A DNA stretch of 64,000 nucleotides, taken from HGM04593 sp045634365. GTDB taxonomy: Bacteria > Bacteroidota > Bacteroidia > Bacteroidales > Bacteroidaceae. The notes under the pieces are model-generated. The model was given only the letters and a program-made list of their open reading frames with translations, was not told the origin of the DNA and ran no database searches. The first letter of the stretch is position 1, and each line of letters begins with the position of its first letter. A program made the position numbers and the translations under genes. The DNA is taken from assembly GCA_045634365.1 (NCBI GenBank), contig JAZRAC010000066.1, positions 1 through 64,000 of the forward strand, in the 5' to 3' direction. Positions 53,296 to 62,479 of the stretch are shown piece by piece.

Positions 53296-54519
53296 ATGAA
53301 AAGAAGAGTAGTTATAACAGGTATGGGAATATGGTCCTGCCTGGGCACAAATTTAGAGGAAGTATGCAAGTCGTTGCAAGAGGGAAAATCGGGCATCGGG
53401 CTTGAAGAGGAAAGAATCGGATACGGATACAGGTCGGCACTCACAGGAATAGTAGAGAAGCCTATGTTGAAGAAACTGATCGACCGTCACACAAGAGCAG
53501 GAATGAGCGAAGAGGCCGAATATGCCTATATGGCAAGCAAACAGGCCTTTGAACAATCGGGAATCGACAGTGAGTATTTGAGCAACAACGAAGTTGGAGT
53601 TATATTCGGCAACGACTCATCGGCAAAGCCGGTAATAGAGTCGGCACAAATAATGAACGAAAAACACGACTCGCAGCTATTGGGATACGGACTCATTTTC
53701 CAATCGATGAACTCCACCGTGACAATGAACCTGAGCACCATCTTCAAACTCAAAGGCATAAACTTCACCGTGAGTGCAGCCTGCGCAAGCGGTTCCCACT
53801 CCATCGGCCTTGGTTATATGTTAATCAAACAAGGATTGCAGGATGTAATTCTTTGCGGAGGCGCACAAGAGACAAACTACTTCTCAATGGCAACATTCGA
53901 TGCCCTTTCCGCCTTCTCCACAAGAATGGAGGAGCCCACAAAAGCATCAAGGCCATTCGACGCCAACCGCGACGGCCTCATCCCCAGCGGCGGTGCAGCA
54001 GCCTTGATACTCGAAGATTACGACCACGCAGTAGCCCGTGGCGCAAACATCATTGCCGAGGTTGTGGGCTACGGCTTCTCGTCGAACGGTGGCGGAATTT
54101 CACAGCCCAGCGACAATGGATGCGTAATTGCAATGTCGCGCGCAATGGCCGACGCAGGAGTAACCCCCGACGAAATTGACTATATAAATGCCCACGCAAC
54201 ATCCACTCGACAGGGAGATATGTACGAGGCAATGGCTCTCGACCGCTTGTTCAAAGGCAAAAAAGCCCACATAAGCTCCACAAAATCGATGACCGGACAC
54301 GAGTGCTGGATGGCAGGAGCCAGTGAGGCAGTCTATTCTATATTGATGATGCAGAATAGCTTTGTTGCCCCCAACATCAACCTCGAAACTCCCGACGAGT
54401 ACTCCAAAGACCTGAATATTGCTACAAAAACCATAAACAAGGAGATAAACATTGTTCTGTCTAACTCCTTTGGATTTGGTGGAACCAACAGTGCATTAAT
54501 CTTAAAAAAGATAAGTTAA
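53296..54519 (+). CDS. Beta-ketoacyl-ACP synthase (KS), FabF-like
   Basis: 407 residues with a complete KS active site: Cys163 in SAACASGSHSIG, His in NAHATSTRQGD and His in MTGHECWMAGA. A terminal GFGGTNSALIL fits the KS family. It catalyses decarboxylative Claisen condensation of malonyl-ACP. One of three intact ketosynthases of the operon; it may start the chain or act as the stand-alone ApeR-like homodimer in known aryl polyene clusters. That role is inferred from position next to the ketoreductase only. Confidence 0.92.
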   Translation: MKRRVVITGMGIWSCLGTNLEEVCKSLQEGKSGIGLEEERIGYGYRSALTGIVEKPMLKKLIDRHTRAGMSEEAEYAYMASKQAFEQSGIDSEYLSNNEVGVIFGNDSSAKPVIESAQIMNEKHDSQLLGYGLIFQSMNSTVTMNLSTIFKLKGINFTVSAACASGSHSIGLGYMLIKQGLQDVILCGGAQETNYFSMATFDALSAFSTRMEEPTKASRPFDANRDGLIPSGGAAALILEDYDHAVARGANIIAEVVGYGFSSNGGGISQPSDNGCVIAMSRAMADAGVTPDEIDYINAHATSTRQGDMYEAMALDRLFKGKKAHISSTKSMTGHECWMAGASEAVYSILMMQNSFVAPNINLETPDEYSKDLNIATKTINKEINIVLSNSFGFGGTNSALILKKIS

Positions 54520-54520
54520 G

Positions 54521-55054
54521 ATGTACATTATAGCAATATTATTCACTATTCTTTTTGGTGCAGGAACCATTCAAGCGCAAAACCCGGCAGAGCAGACTGG
54601 CGCCGGGTCTTTGTATGAGCTTGCGGTATTGGGAAAAGCCTATTTTGAAGCAGATTTCTCAAAAGCATCCATTCACCATATGTCGGAGGAATTATTTGCC
54701 GAATATGAGGCTGATTGGTACAAGGATAAGCCCCTAATAACTTCTTTTTTCCGAAGTTACTTTTCAGAGCAGCTTGATGAGCTACTGATATTTGTAACAA
54801 AAGAGGATGCAATATACACTATACGTTGGGTGGTAACACACATAAGCCTTAGTGGAGATATAAAAAGTGAACTGCATATTGTAGATAAAAATGGTAATAT
54901 TCTGGAAGAAATTACAGATATTATAGCAAGAGGCGGCTCTATTGGAAGCAAACTTAATTTGATTAAAGACGGAACAAAGAGAAGTGGCAGCCGAGCAGGC
55001 TATCTTTTAAAGAAGAGATTAAAAAAGGCATTAAAAAACAAACATTTAAAATAA
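54521..55054 (+). CDS. Exported protein of unknown function in the aryl-polyene operon
   Basis: 177 residues. Signal peptide (IIAILFTILFGAGTIQAQ), then a mixed helix/strand domain with YELAVLGKAYFEADFSKASIHHMSEEL and RWVVTHISLSGDIKSELHIVDKNGNIL, and a basic C-terminal tail (SGSRAGYLLKKRLKKALK). No family recognised. It sits 1 bp after a ketosynthase and 30 bp before the methyltransferase gene, so it is translated with them; an envelope-side partner in polyene export or attachment is a fair guess. Confidence 0.7.
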   Translation: MYIIAILFTILFGAGTIQAQNPAEQTGAGSLYELAVLGKAYFEADFSKASIHHMSEELFAEYEADWYKDKPLITSFFRSYFSEQLDELLIFVTKEDAIYTIRWVVTHISLSGDIKSELHIVDKNGNILEEITDIIARGGSIGSKLNLIKDGTKRSGSRAGYLLKKRLKKALKNKHLK

Positions 55055-55084
55055 AGAAGACAATAACTAACTAAACTTTACAAA

Positions 55085-56191
55085 ATGGAACTATTTCCCG
55101 CATTAGAAGAAAAATACACCAAAGAGCAATACTCGGCAAGAGACGCTCAACGGCTCGCCGAATTTATTGCCTTCGGCCCCATAGTATTCCAAGCATCACG
55201 ATTGATGATTAAATTCGGAATACTGCAATTATTGAGAGACAACGACGGCGGATTAACCCGCACCGAGATTGCAAGCCGCACAGGTCTCTCCGATTACGCC
55301 GTTAAAATTCTAACCGACGCCTCACTCACAATAGGTTCCATACTCATCGATACAGAGACCGATAAATTCACATTGTCGAAAGTGGGTTGGTTCCTGCTGA
55401 ACGACCCTGCCACCCGAGTGAACATCGACTTTAACCACGATGTAAACTACATTGGAATGTTCGACCTTGAAGAAGCATTGACCGAGGGCAAGCCCGCCGG
55501 TCTTAAATACTTTGGAGAGTGGGACACTGTTTACGAAGGATTGTCGCGCCTCCCCGAGCAGGTACAGAAGAGCTGGTTCGCATTTGACCACTTCTACTCC
55601 GACTGCTCTTTCGACGAGGCACTGAAAATAGTATTCAAAGACAACACCACAAAGAACCTTATCGACGTTGGTGGCAACACCGGCCGTTGGGCAATGAAGT
55701 GCGTGGGCTACGACAAAGATGTTCGGGTAACCATAATGGACCTGCCGCAACAGTTGGAACTTATGCGCAACGCAACAAAGGGGCTCGAAGGGGCCGACAG
55801 AATAAACGGCTACGGACTCAACCTTTTGGACCCTGCTGCTTCATTCCCCACCGACAAGGAGTATGACGCTATATGGATGAGCCAATTCCTCGATTGTTTC
55901 AGCCTCGAAGAGATTGTGAGCATATTGAAGCGCGCAGCAAAAATTATGACCCCCAACACCCGTCTGTATATAATGGAGACACTTTGGGACCGCCAGAGAT
56001 TCGAGCCGGCAGCATTCTGCTTGGCACAAATAAGCATCTACTTCACAGCAATAGCCAACGGAAACAGCAAAATGTATCACTCCGAGGATATGATAAAAGC
56101 CGTGAACGACGCAGGCTTGGAGGTTGAAACAATACACGACCATTTGGGACAAGGACACAGTATAATTGTTTGTAAAACTAAAAATATTTAA
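55085..56191 (+). CDS. SAM-dependent methyltransferase (O-methyltransferase-type, dimerisation domain)
   Basis: 368 residues. The N-terminal about 110 residues form a winged-helix dimerisation domain (LTRTEIASRTGLSDYAVKIL). SAM motif I is LIDVGGNTGRWAMK, followed by acidic strand VTIMDLPQQ and DAIWMSQFLDCF, where plant-type and bacterial O-methyltransferases carry their post-motifs. It would methylate the aryl head of the polyene (hydroxy or ring carbon); known clusters carry a methyltransferase here. Five bp before the ACP gene. Confidence 0.88.
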   Translation: MELFPALEEKYTKEQYSARDAQRLAEFIAFGPIVFQASRLMIKFGILQLLRDNDGGLTRTEIASRTGLSDYAVKILTDASLTIGSILIDTETDKFTLSKVGWFLLNDPATRVNIDFNHDVNYIGMFDLEEALTEGKPAGLKYFGEWDTVYEGLSRLPEQVQKSWFAFDHFYSDCSFDEALKIVFKDNTTKNLIDVGGNTGRWAMKCVGYDKDVRVTIMDLPQQLELMRNATKGLEGADRINGYGLNLLDPAASFPTDKEYDAIWMSQFLDCFSLEEIVSILKRAAKIMTPNTRLYIMETLWDRQRFEPAAFCLAQISIYFTAIANGNSKMYHSEDMIKAVNDAGLEVETIHDHLGQGHSIIVCKTKNI

Positions 56192-56196
56192 ACACG

Positions 56197-56442
56197 ATGG
56201 ACAGAAAAGTTATTGAAGAGAAAGTAAGAGAGTTTTTGATTGAGGACCTTGAAATTGACGAAGAGAAAATCTACGACGATGCCCGCCTGAAAGAGGACAT
56301 TGGCATCGACAGTTTGGACTATGTTGATATTGTTGTAATCGTTGAAAGAAACTTCGGATTCAAAATCAAGCCCGAAAATATGATGGATGTAAAAACCCTC
56401 AAAGATTTCTGCGACTACATAGAGAGCAACGTTAACAAATAA
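56197..56442 (+). CDS. Acyl carrier protein 1
   Basis: 81 residues, acidic. Phosphopantetheine attachment Ser39 in DIGIDSLDYVD, in the correct helix II position. Carries the growing chain. One of two ACP genes in the operon (see 59978), a hallmark of aryl polyene clusters. Confidence 0.95.
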   Translation: MDRKVIEEKVREFLIEDLEIDEEKIYDDARLKEDIGIDSLDYVDIVVIVERNFGFKIKPENMMDVKTLKDFCDYIESNVNK

Positions 56443-56460
56443 AAAGAACCACAAAAACTC

Positions 56461-57348
56461 GTGAGCAACACCGCAAACACAAAATGGTCGGGAAAGACAG
56501 GGGGGCAAAAATGGATGCAAAAGAGCCTGATTATCCTGTTTCGATGGGTTAACATCAGGATTATGTATGCAATAATGGCGCTGGTAATCCCTTTCTATAT
56601 GATATTCAATAGAAAGGGTTACAATTCTACGTATTCATACTTTCGTAACAGATTTTCCTACTCCCCTTTCAAAGCCTTTGTGAATGTATATATAAATCAA
56701 TTTACATTCGGACAGATTATTTTAGACCGCTTTGCGTTTTACGCAGGTAAAAGATTTCAAATAAATATCATTGGGAACGAGCACTATGAAGAGCTTATAG
56801 GGCAAGAGGATGGTTTTCTCATCATCAGTTCCCACGTAGGAAACTACGAACTGGCCGGTTATCATTTAAAAGCCACAAAGAAGAGCATCCACCCGCTTAT
56901 TTATGGTGGGGAGACGGCTACTGTGATGAGAAACAGGAGCAAGATGTTTGTCGGGCATAATATTGAAATGATACCGGTAACATCGGATATGTCACATTTG
57001 TTTGAGATTAACAATGCGTTAAGGGATGGTAATGTTGTGAGTATGCCGGGCGACAGAATTTTTGGTTCTGCCAAACATTTAGAACTGACATTCTTGGGGG
57101 AAAAGGCAAAATTCCCATTGGGACCGTTTGCCACTGCCGTGCAGCGTGAAGTTTCCATTATTTCCATATTTGTAATGAAGGAATCGACCAACAGATACAC
57201 TATCTATGTAAAGAGGCTCGACACCTCTTCGGGAACAAACAGAAAGGAGAAAATGGAATCCTTGGCGCAACAGTTCGTGAAGAATTTGGAAGAAATGGTG
57301 CTTAAATACCCCACACAATGGTTTAACTATTATGACTTTTGGGAATGA
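56461..57348 (+). CDS. LpxL/HtrB-like lipid acyltransferase
   Basis: 295 residues from a GTG start. An N-terminal membrane helix (IMYAIMALVIPFYMIF) precedes the catalytic HX4E motif in SSHVGNYE, the signature of LpxL/HtrB acyltransferases, and a downstream SMPGDRIFG. The protein would transfer the finished polyene from ACP to a lipid or glycolipid acceptor, or move it to membrane phospholipid. 18 bp after the ACP gene and overlapping the next gene by 4 bp. Confidence 0.88.
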   Translation: MSNTANTKWSGKTGGQKWMQKSLIILFRWVNIRIMYAIMALVIPFYMIFNRKGYNSTYSYFRNRFSYSPFKAFVNVYINQFTFGQIILDRFAFYAGKRFQINIIGNEHYEELIGQEDGFLIISSHVGNYELAGYHLKATKKSIHPLIYGGETATVMRNRSKMFVGHNIEMIPVTSDMSHLFEINNALRDGNVVSMPGDRIFGSAKHLELTFLGEKAKFPLGPFATAVQREVSIISIFVMKESTNRYTIYVKRLDTSSGTNRKEKMESLAQQFVKNLEEMVLKYPTQWFNYYDFWE

Positions 57349-57791
57349 GTAAAGAGTTTGAATCGATAGACATTCTGAAACTGCTTCCGCAGCAACCGCC
57401 GTTTGTTATGGTGGACAAATTGTTGCACTTCGACCCGCAAGTAACAATCACAGGCTTGCGCATAGAGAAGGATAACATTTTTGTTGAGAATGGGATATTT
57501 ACCCCCTCGGGGTTGATTGAAAATATTGCACAGACTTGTGCCGCGAGAATGGGTTACATTAACCAGTTTATCTACAAAGATAATGTAAAGCTCGGCTTTA
57601 TTGGTTCTGTGAGAAATTTGGAGATTGCAAGATGTCCCAAGGCCGGTGAGGTTCTTACCACATCCATAAAAATTATGGAAGAGGTATTCCAGATGACTTT
57701 GGTGGAGGCCGAAGTTAAAGTGGGAGAAGAGATTATCGTAACATCGGAGATGAAGATTGCCCTAAGTGATATTGATTCCAATGCAAACTGA
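57345..57791 (+). CDS. 3-hydroxyacyl-ACP dehydratase, FabZ-like hotdog
   Basis: 148 residues from the ATG that overlaps the acyltransferase stop codon (ATGA). Begins with the FabZ-like ILKLLPQQPPFVMVDKLL, in which the LPxxPPF...D pattern replaces the usual PHRxPFL, then a hotdog fold with GLIENIAQTCAARMGY. It removes water from 3-hydroxyacyl-ACP to give the conjugated double bond. A second hotdog gene starts at 63881. The ApeP-like dehydratases of known clusters have this type of motif. Confidence 0.85.
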   Translation: MSKEFESIDILKLLPQQPPFVMVDKLLHFDPQVTITGLRIEKDNIFVENGIFTPSGLIENIAQTCAARMGYINQFIYKDNVKLGFIGSVRNLEIARCPKAGEVLTTSIKIMEEVFQMTLVEAEVKVGEEIIVTSEMKIALSDIDSNAN

Positions 57792-57792
57792 G

Positions 57793-58221
57793 ATGAAGGC
57801 AGAAAAGATACTTGTAGCATCGAAGGAGTTTACCCCACGATTCAGCGAGGTCGATTCAATGAGCATCGTTTGGCACGGCTCGTATCCTCTCTATTTTGAG
57901 GATGCACGCGAGGCATTCGGCGAGAAGTACGGATTGGGCTATCTGTTCATCTATGGGAATGGATATTATGCTCCATTGGTGGACCTGGCTTTTCACTACA
58001 AGAAACCCATTATCTATGGAATGAAATGCCGCATCAATGTATACTATCGACCTACGCCGGCAGCAAAAATTATCTTTGATTACGAGATTTTTGACACAAG
58101 CGACAACTCTCTTTGTACCACCGGACACACCGTACAGGTGTTTATGGACAAGAGCTATCAGTTAGTATGGACAAACCCGGAGTTCTACGAGAAGTGGAAA
58201 AAAGAAAAGGGGATAGAATGA
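57793..58221 (+). CDS. Acyl-ACP thioesterase, 4HBT hotdog
   Basis: 142 residues from the ATG at 57793; an alternative ATG at 57781 would overlap the previous gene by 11 bp. Motif SEVDSMSIVWHGSYPLYFED, with Asp before the WHG and the Glu/Asp pair, is that of 4-hydroxybenzoyl-CoA-type/YbgC thioesterases. It would release or proof-read polyene intermediates. The next gene starts inside its stop codon. Confidence 0.88.
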   Translation: MKAEKILVASKEFTPRFSEVDSMSIVWHGSYPLYFEDAREAFGEKYGLGYLFIYGNGYYAPLVDLAFHYKKPIIYGMKCRINVYYRPTPAAKIIFDYEIFDTSDNSLCTTGHTVQVFMDKSYQLVWTNPEFYEKWKKEKGIE

Positions 58222-59372
58222 TTGTAAAGATTGCAGACAGTATAATATCTCCGTTGGGATACAGTACCGAGGAGAATTACAACAACGTAAAGGCAGGCAA
58301 CACTAATTTGGTGTTGCACGATGGATTATGGAATATTCCTACGCCTTTTATCGGCTCATTATTCAACGAAGAGGAACTTAATTTCATTTATAATAACAAT
58401 ATAAAAAGCAATTTTGTTCTTACAAAGTTCGAAAAAATAATGATTCTGTCTGCATCGCAAGCAATAGAGAGGGCCGGAATTGATGTAACATCCAATAAGG
58501 TAATATTCATCATATCCTCAACAAAAGGGAATATTGAGCTACTCGATTCCAACCCTTTAAACCTTCCACACGAGAGGGTGCTGTTAGGCGAGTCGGCACA
58601 GATTGTATGCAACCACTTCAAAAACCCCAACAAGCCCATAGTTGTTTCAAACGCCTGTATTTCGGGTGCGTGCGCGCAACTGACAGCCGCAAGGTTGCTC
58701 GAAGGGGGAAAATACGAATATGCTGTGGTGATTGGTGCCGATGTTCAGTCGAAATTCATAGTATCCGGCTTTCAATCATTTAAAGCATTGTCGGGAGAGC
58801 CCTGTAAGCCATTCGACAAAGAGAGAAAGGGATTAAATGTGGGAGAGGCCGCAGGCACCATAATCTTCAAGCGCAAGCAGAAGGATGAAATTGGTGAGGC
58901 CGAATGGGTATTGTGCGACGGAGCAATAAGAAACGACGCCAACCACATTTCGGGCCCGTCCCGTACAGGAGAAGGCAGTTACAGAGCACTGGTAAAAATC
59001 ATCAATAATACCGACACAAATAAATTGGGACTGATAAACGTGCACGGCACAGCAACAGCCTACAACGACGAAATGGAGTCCATTGCCATAAACAGAGCAG
59101 GGCTCTCGAACATACCCGTTAATGGATTGAAAGGTTATTACGGGCACACCATGGGAGCAGCCGGCGTTATTGAGACTATTTTGTCGCAAAAATCCTTGGA
59201 GAATAATATTATATTGGGAACCAAAGGATTTACAGAATTGGGAGTCTCGAACAGCATTGTAATTTCAAACAAGAATATTGCAACCGACAAGAAACAGTTT
59301 ATCAAACTGCTGTCGGGGTTCGGAGGATGCAATGTTGCACTATTATATAAGCTGGGAGGAGAGAGAGAATGA
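58218..59372 (+). CDS. Beta-ketoacyl-ACP synthase (KS)
   Basis: 384 residues from the ATG overlapping the thioesterase stop. Active site Cys147 in SNACISGACAQL, His in INVHGTATAYND and His in YYGHTMGAAGV; all three catalytic positions are kept. C-terminal FGGCNVALL replaces FGGTNA. Followed by a half-sized KS-like gene overlapping by 4 bp, so the two proteins may pair. Confidence 0.9.
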   Translation: MIVKIADSIISPLGYSTEENYNNVKAGNTNLVLHDGLWNIPTPFIGSLFNEEELNFIYNNNIKSNFVLTKFEKIMILSASQAIERAGIDVTSNKVIFIISSTKGNIELLDSNPLNLPHERVLLGESAQIVCNHFKNPNKPIVVSNACISGACAQLTAARLLEGGKYEYAVVIGADVQSKFIVSGFQSFKALSGEPCKPFDKERKGLNVGEAAGTIIFKRKQKDEIGEAEWVLCDGAIRNDANHISGPSRTGEGSYRALVKIINNTDTNKLGLINVHGTATAYNDEMESIAINRAGLSNIPVNGLKGYYGHTMGAAGVIETILSQKSLENNIILGTKGFTELGVSNSIVISNKNIATDKKQFIKLLSGFGGCNVALLYKLGGERE

Positions 59373-59965
59373 TGGGCATAGGCAGTTGGGTTAAAATTGA
59401 TTCGAATCACGTTTGCCTGAATGGCGAAAAGATGATTGTCGAGGAGAGAGGAAAGGAACTTTTGGTGGCCTTGTATCGCAAATACATAAAGGATTATCCG
59501 AAATTCTTTAAGATGGACACCTTGTGCCGTTTGGGGGTTGTAGCCAGCGACCTGCTCATCAGCAGCAAAGAGATAAGCGACAAAGAAAATATGTCGATAA
59601 TTCTTTTTAACGCAGCAGGCTCCATTGCCAACGACTCCTCGTACCAAAAAACAATTCTCGACAGCAACTACTTCCCGAGCCCGGCAGTATTTGTCTACAC
59701 CCTGCCCAACATTGTGACGGGAGAGATTGCAATAAAACACAAAATATATGGCGAAACATCGTTCTATATAACCAAAGAGGCCGATGCTACCCAAATATTT
59801 GACATAGTAAACAGCAGCCTGCCTGATAATGGAGCATCAGCCTGCATCTGCGGCTGGCTGGAATGTAAGGCCGACGACAACTTTGAGGCCACCCTGTTTT
59901 TATTGGACAACAGTAACCACTGTTTATTTAACATTGAAAATATAAACCGTATTATAAACTATTAA
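59369..59965 (+). CDS. Half-size ketosynthase-like protein without active-site Cys
   Basis: 198 residues, start overlapping the preceding stop (ATGA). Pattern KMDTLCRLGVVASDLLI ... NAAGSIANDSSYQ ... SPAVFVYTLPNIVTGEIAI follows the N-terminal half of the thiolase fold of ketosynthases, but the position of the nucleophile reads LPNIVTGE with no Cys. The C-terminal half of the fold is absent. Such short KS-like proteins are found in flexirubin-type clusters from memory; the function is unknown, perhaps a scaffold or gatekeeper for the adjoining KS. Confidence 0.68.
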   Translation: MMGIGSWVKIDSNHVCLNGEKMIVEERGKELLVALYRKYIKDYPKFFKMDTLCRLGVVASDLLISSKEISDKENMSIILFNAAGSIANDSSYQKTILDSNYFPSPAVFVYTLPNIVTGEIAIKHKIYGETSFYITKEADATQIFDIVNSSLPDNGASACICGWLECKADDNFEATLFLLDNSNHCLFNIENINRIINY

Positions 59966-59977
59966 TAATTAAGTAAA

Positions 59978-60235
59978 ATGGAAGATTTGATACTTAAATT
60001 GAAGGAGGAGATTATTGAGGTACTTAATCTCGAAGATGTACAACCCGAGGATATTCAGAACGATGCACCTCTCTTTGGCGAGGGCTTGGGCTTGGATTCT
60101 ATCGACGCATTGGAGCTTATTGTACTTATGGAGAAAAACTATGGTATTAAACTGAAAGACGCTGCCGAGGGTAAGGAGATTTTCAAGTCCATCAGCGTAA
60201 TGGCAGAATACATTAAGAATAATCGTACAAAGTAA
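59978..60235 (+). CDS. Acyl carrier protein 2
   Basis: 85 residues with phosphopantetheine Ser41 in GLGLDSIDALEL. Differs in sequence from ACP 1 (GIDSLDYVD), so the two may serve different steps (for example starter loading and extension). Immediately before the KS/CLF-like pair. Confidence 0.95.
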   Translation: MEDLILKLKEEIIEVLNLEDVQPEDIQNDAPLFGEGLGLDSIDALELIVLMEKNYGIKLKDAAEGKEIFKSISVMAEYIKNNRTK

Positions 60236-60242
60236 GCAGCAA

Positions 60243-61439
60243 ATGAACAGACCGATTTTTATTACTGGCGCAGGAATCATCAGTCCCATTGGAACTAATA
60301 TGAGAGAGGTATCCGATTCTTTAAAAAATAAAGAAGCGGGTATTTCTGCAATAAAGTATTTAAAAACGGAACATACAGAATTTCCGGTTGGAGAGGTAAA
60401 ACTCTCCAACTGCGAAATGATGCAACGACTAAACATCACAGACGATACCCCCACCACAAGAACATCGCTGATGGGAATGTTGGCTCTGAAAGAGGCCATA
60501 GAGGATGCGGGCCTGTCGTCACAAGATTTAAAGGAAACAGGCTTTATATCGGGTACCACCGTCGGAGGTATGGATATGAGCGAGCAATTCTACATAGATT
60601 TCCTGACAAACAACACCAGAAACGAGTACATTGCAACCCACGACTGTGGTGCGTGTACCGAAATGATTGCAGATTACTTTGGAGGATTCAATTTCGTAAC
60701 ATCCACCTCCACCGCCTGCTCCTCGGCTGCAAATGCAATTATTTTAGGAGCAAACATCATCAAGAACGGCCTGTCAGACATTGTTATTGTGGGCGGCAGT
60801 GAATGTATCACAAAATTTCACTTGAACGGCTTTAACTCCTTGATGATACTCGACCAGCAACATTGCAGACCTTTCGACGAGACACGAGCCGGACTCAATC
60901 TTGGAGAGGGTGCTGCATACATTGTATTAGAGAGCGAAGATTCGGTAAAAAGAAGAAACGCAAAGATAAAGGCTGTTCTCAAAGGCTATGGAAATGCCTG
61001 CGACGCCTTTCACCAGACAGCCTCGTCGCCCGACGGAGAGGGAGCATTCCTCTCGATGCAAGAGGCCATAAATTCGGCAAATTTAAAGTGCGAGGAGATT
61101 GACTACATAAATGCACACGGAACAGGCACGCCCAACAACGATTTAAGCGAAAGCCAGGCAGTAAAGCGTGTATTCGGCGAAGCTGTGCCCCCTATCTCAT
61201 CCACAAAATCATATACAGGACACACCACAAGTGCATCGGGCTCCATTGAGCTTGCAATATGTTTGATAGCACTGGAAGAGCAGTTCCTGCCTGTAAACTT
61301 AAATTGGGGGAATAAAGCCGATGGCGTAGTTACACCCGTAACCGACAGCCGGCCCTCAAAACCCATAAACAATATTTTGTGCAACTCCTTTGGGTTTGGT
61401 GGCAACGATTCCTCACTAATTATTTCTAAATGGGATTGA
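60243..61439 (+). CDS. Beta-ketoacyl-ACP synthase (KS), probable extending subunit of a KS/CLF pair
   Basis: 398 residues. Cys159 in SSTACSS-type context (STACSSAANA), His in NAHGTGTPNND, His in YTGHTTSASGS, all intact. C-terminal FGFGGNDSSLII. The next gene, 2 bp downstream, encodes a Cys-less KS-like protein, the layout of a ketosynthase with its chain-length factor as known for aryl polyene and type II polyketide systems. Confidence 0.92.
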   Translation: MNRPIFITGAGIISPIGTNMREVSDSLKNKEAGISAIKYLKTEHTEFPVGEVKLSNCEMMQRLNITDDTPTTRTSLMGMLALKEAIEDAGLSSQDLKETGFISGTTVGGMDMSEQFYIDFLTNNTRNEYIATHDCGACTEMIADYFGGFNFVTSTSTACSSAANAIILGANIIKNGLSDIVIVGGSECITKFHLNGFNSLMILDQQHCRPFDETRAGLNLGEGAAYIVLESEDSVKRRNAKIKAVLKGYGNACDAFHQTASSPDGEGAFLSMQEAINSANLKCEEIDYINAHGTGTPNNDLSESQAVKRVFGEAVPPISSTKSYTGHTTSASGSIELAICLIALEEQFLPVNLNWGNKADGVVTPVTDSRPSKPINNILCNSFGFGGNDSSLIISKWD

Positions 61440-61441
61440 TT

Positions 61442-62479
61442 ATGAACAAGAAGATATATATAAACGGAGCCGAACAGATATCTATTCAAAAGCCATTGTG
61501 CGAAGAATGGATAGAGAATCCTATAATATATGATACTCAATATACACGTAGCATAGAACCGGACTTTAAAGCCTTTCTCTCCCCGATAGAGGCACGACGA
61601 ATGGGCAAGATTCTTAAACGTGCATTGGTATCCTCCCTCTCTTTGCTGAACAAAGTAGGGGTTAAAGAGCCGCAAGCCATTATAACAGGAACCGGACTTG
61701 GTTGCATTGAGAATACAGAGCTATTCCTCGACTCACTATGCAATAACGGCGAATCGCTGTTGAAGCCCACCCATTTTATGCAATCCACACACAACACCAT
61801 AAGTTCGTTACTCTCGATTCACACAAAGTCCCACGGCTATAATGTAACTTATGCCCACAAAGGAGTATCGTTCGACTCGGCCCTGTACGACGCCTATATG
61901 CAGCTTCTGCTGGGCAAAATAGAGAATGCCTTGGTGGGAGGGCACGACGAAATGACACCCTCGTACTTCACCCTGTTGGAGAAGATAAACTACGTTGGCG
62001 GCAATATGAAGGGAGTTTGTGGCGAGGCAGCAGTTTCGGCATTTTTAAGCAACAAGAAAGAGAACAGCCTCTGCGAGTTTGTGGGAATGAGAATGATATA
62101 TAAACCTACACCCGAAAGGCTGAAAGAGGAGCTGGACAAATTATTGGCTAAATGCAATATGGAAGGTTCGTCTATCGATGCAATAATGACCGGAATAAGC
62201 GGAAACGAGGCCAACGACAATGTGTACCCCGATTACATAAATGCAATTTCGCCCGACGCTGCCCTGCTCCGCTACAAGCACCTGTTCGGAGAATGTTACA
62301 CCTCCTCGGGCTTTGCACTGTATGCTGCGGCACACTGCCTGCACAACAACAAATTCCCCGAGCATTTGATATACAAGAACAGCCTGCCCCAAGATGGTTG
62401 CAGAACAATTCTTCTGCTGAACCACTCCGATGGCAAGAATTTCAGTATAACACTATTAAAATCACTATGTGGAAACTAA
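61442..62479 (+). CDS. Chain-length-factor-like ketosynthase (Cys-less)
   Basis: 345 residues from the ATG at 61442. It has the fold pattern of the KS family (ITGTGLGCIENTELFLDSL, ALVGGHDEMTPSYF) but catalytic residues are gone: the Cys region is VTYAHKGVSFDSAL, the first His region TGISGNEANDN, and the second FGECYTSSGFALY. Short N-terminus and Ketoacyl-synt_2-type signature support a chain-length factor that pairs with the preceding KS. It would set chain length rather than condense. Confidence 0.85.
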   Translation: MNKKIYINGAEQISIQKPLCEEWIENPIIYDTQYTRSIEPDFKAFLSPIEARRMGKILKRALVSSLSLLNKVGVKEPQAIITGTGLGCIENTELFLDSLCNNGESLLKPTHFMQSTHNTISSLLSIHTKSHGYNVTYAHKGVSFDSALYDAYMQLLLGKIENALVGGHDEMTPSYFTLLEKINYVGGNMKGVCGEAAVSAFLSNKKENSLCEFVGMRMIYKPTPERLKEELDKLLAKCNMEGSSIDAIMTGISGNEANDNVYPDYINAISPDAALLRYKHLFGECYTSSGFALYAAAHCLHNNKFPEHLIYKNSLPQDGCRTILLLNHSDGKNFSITLLKSLCGN

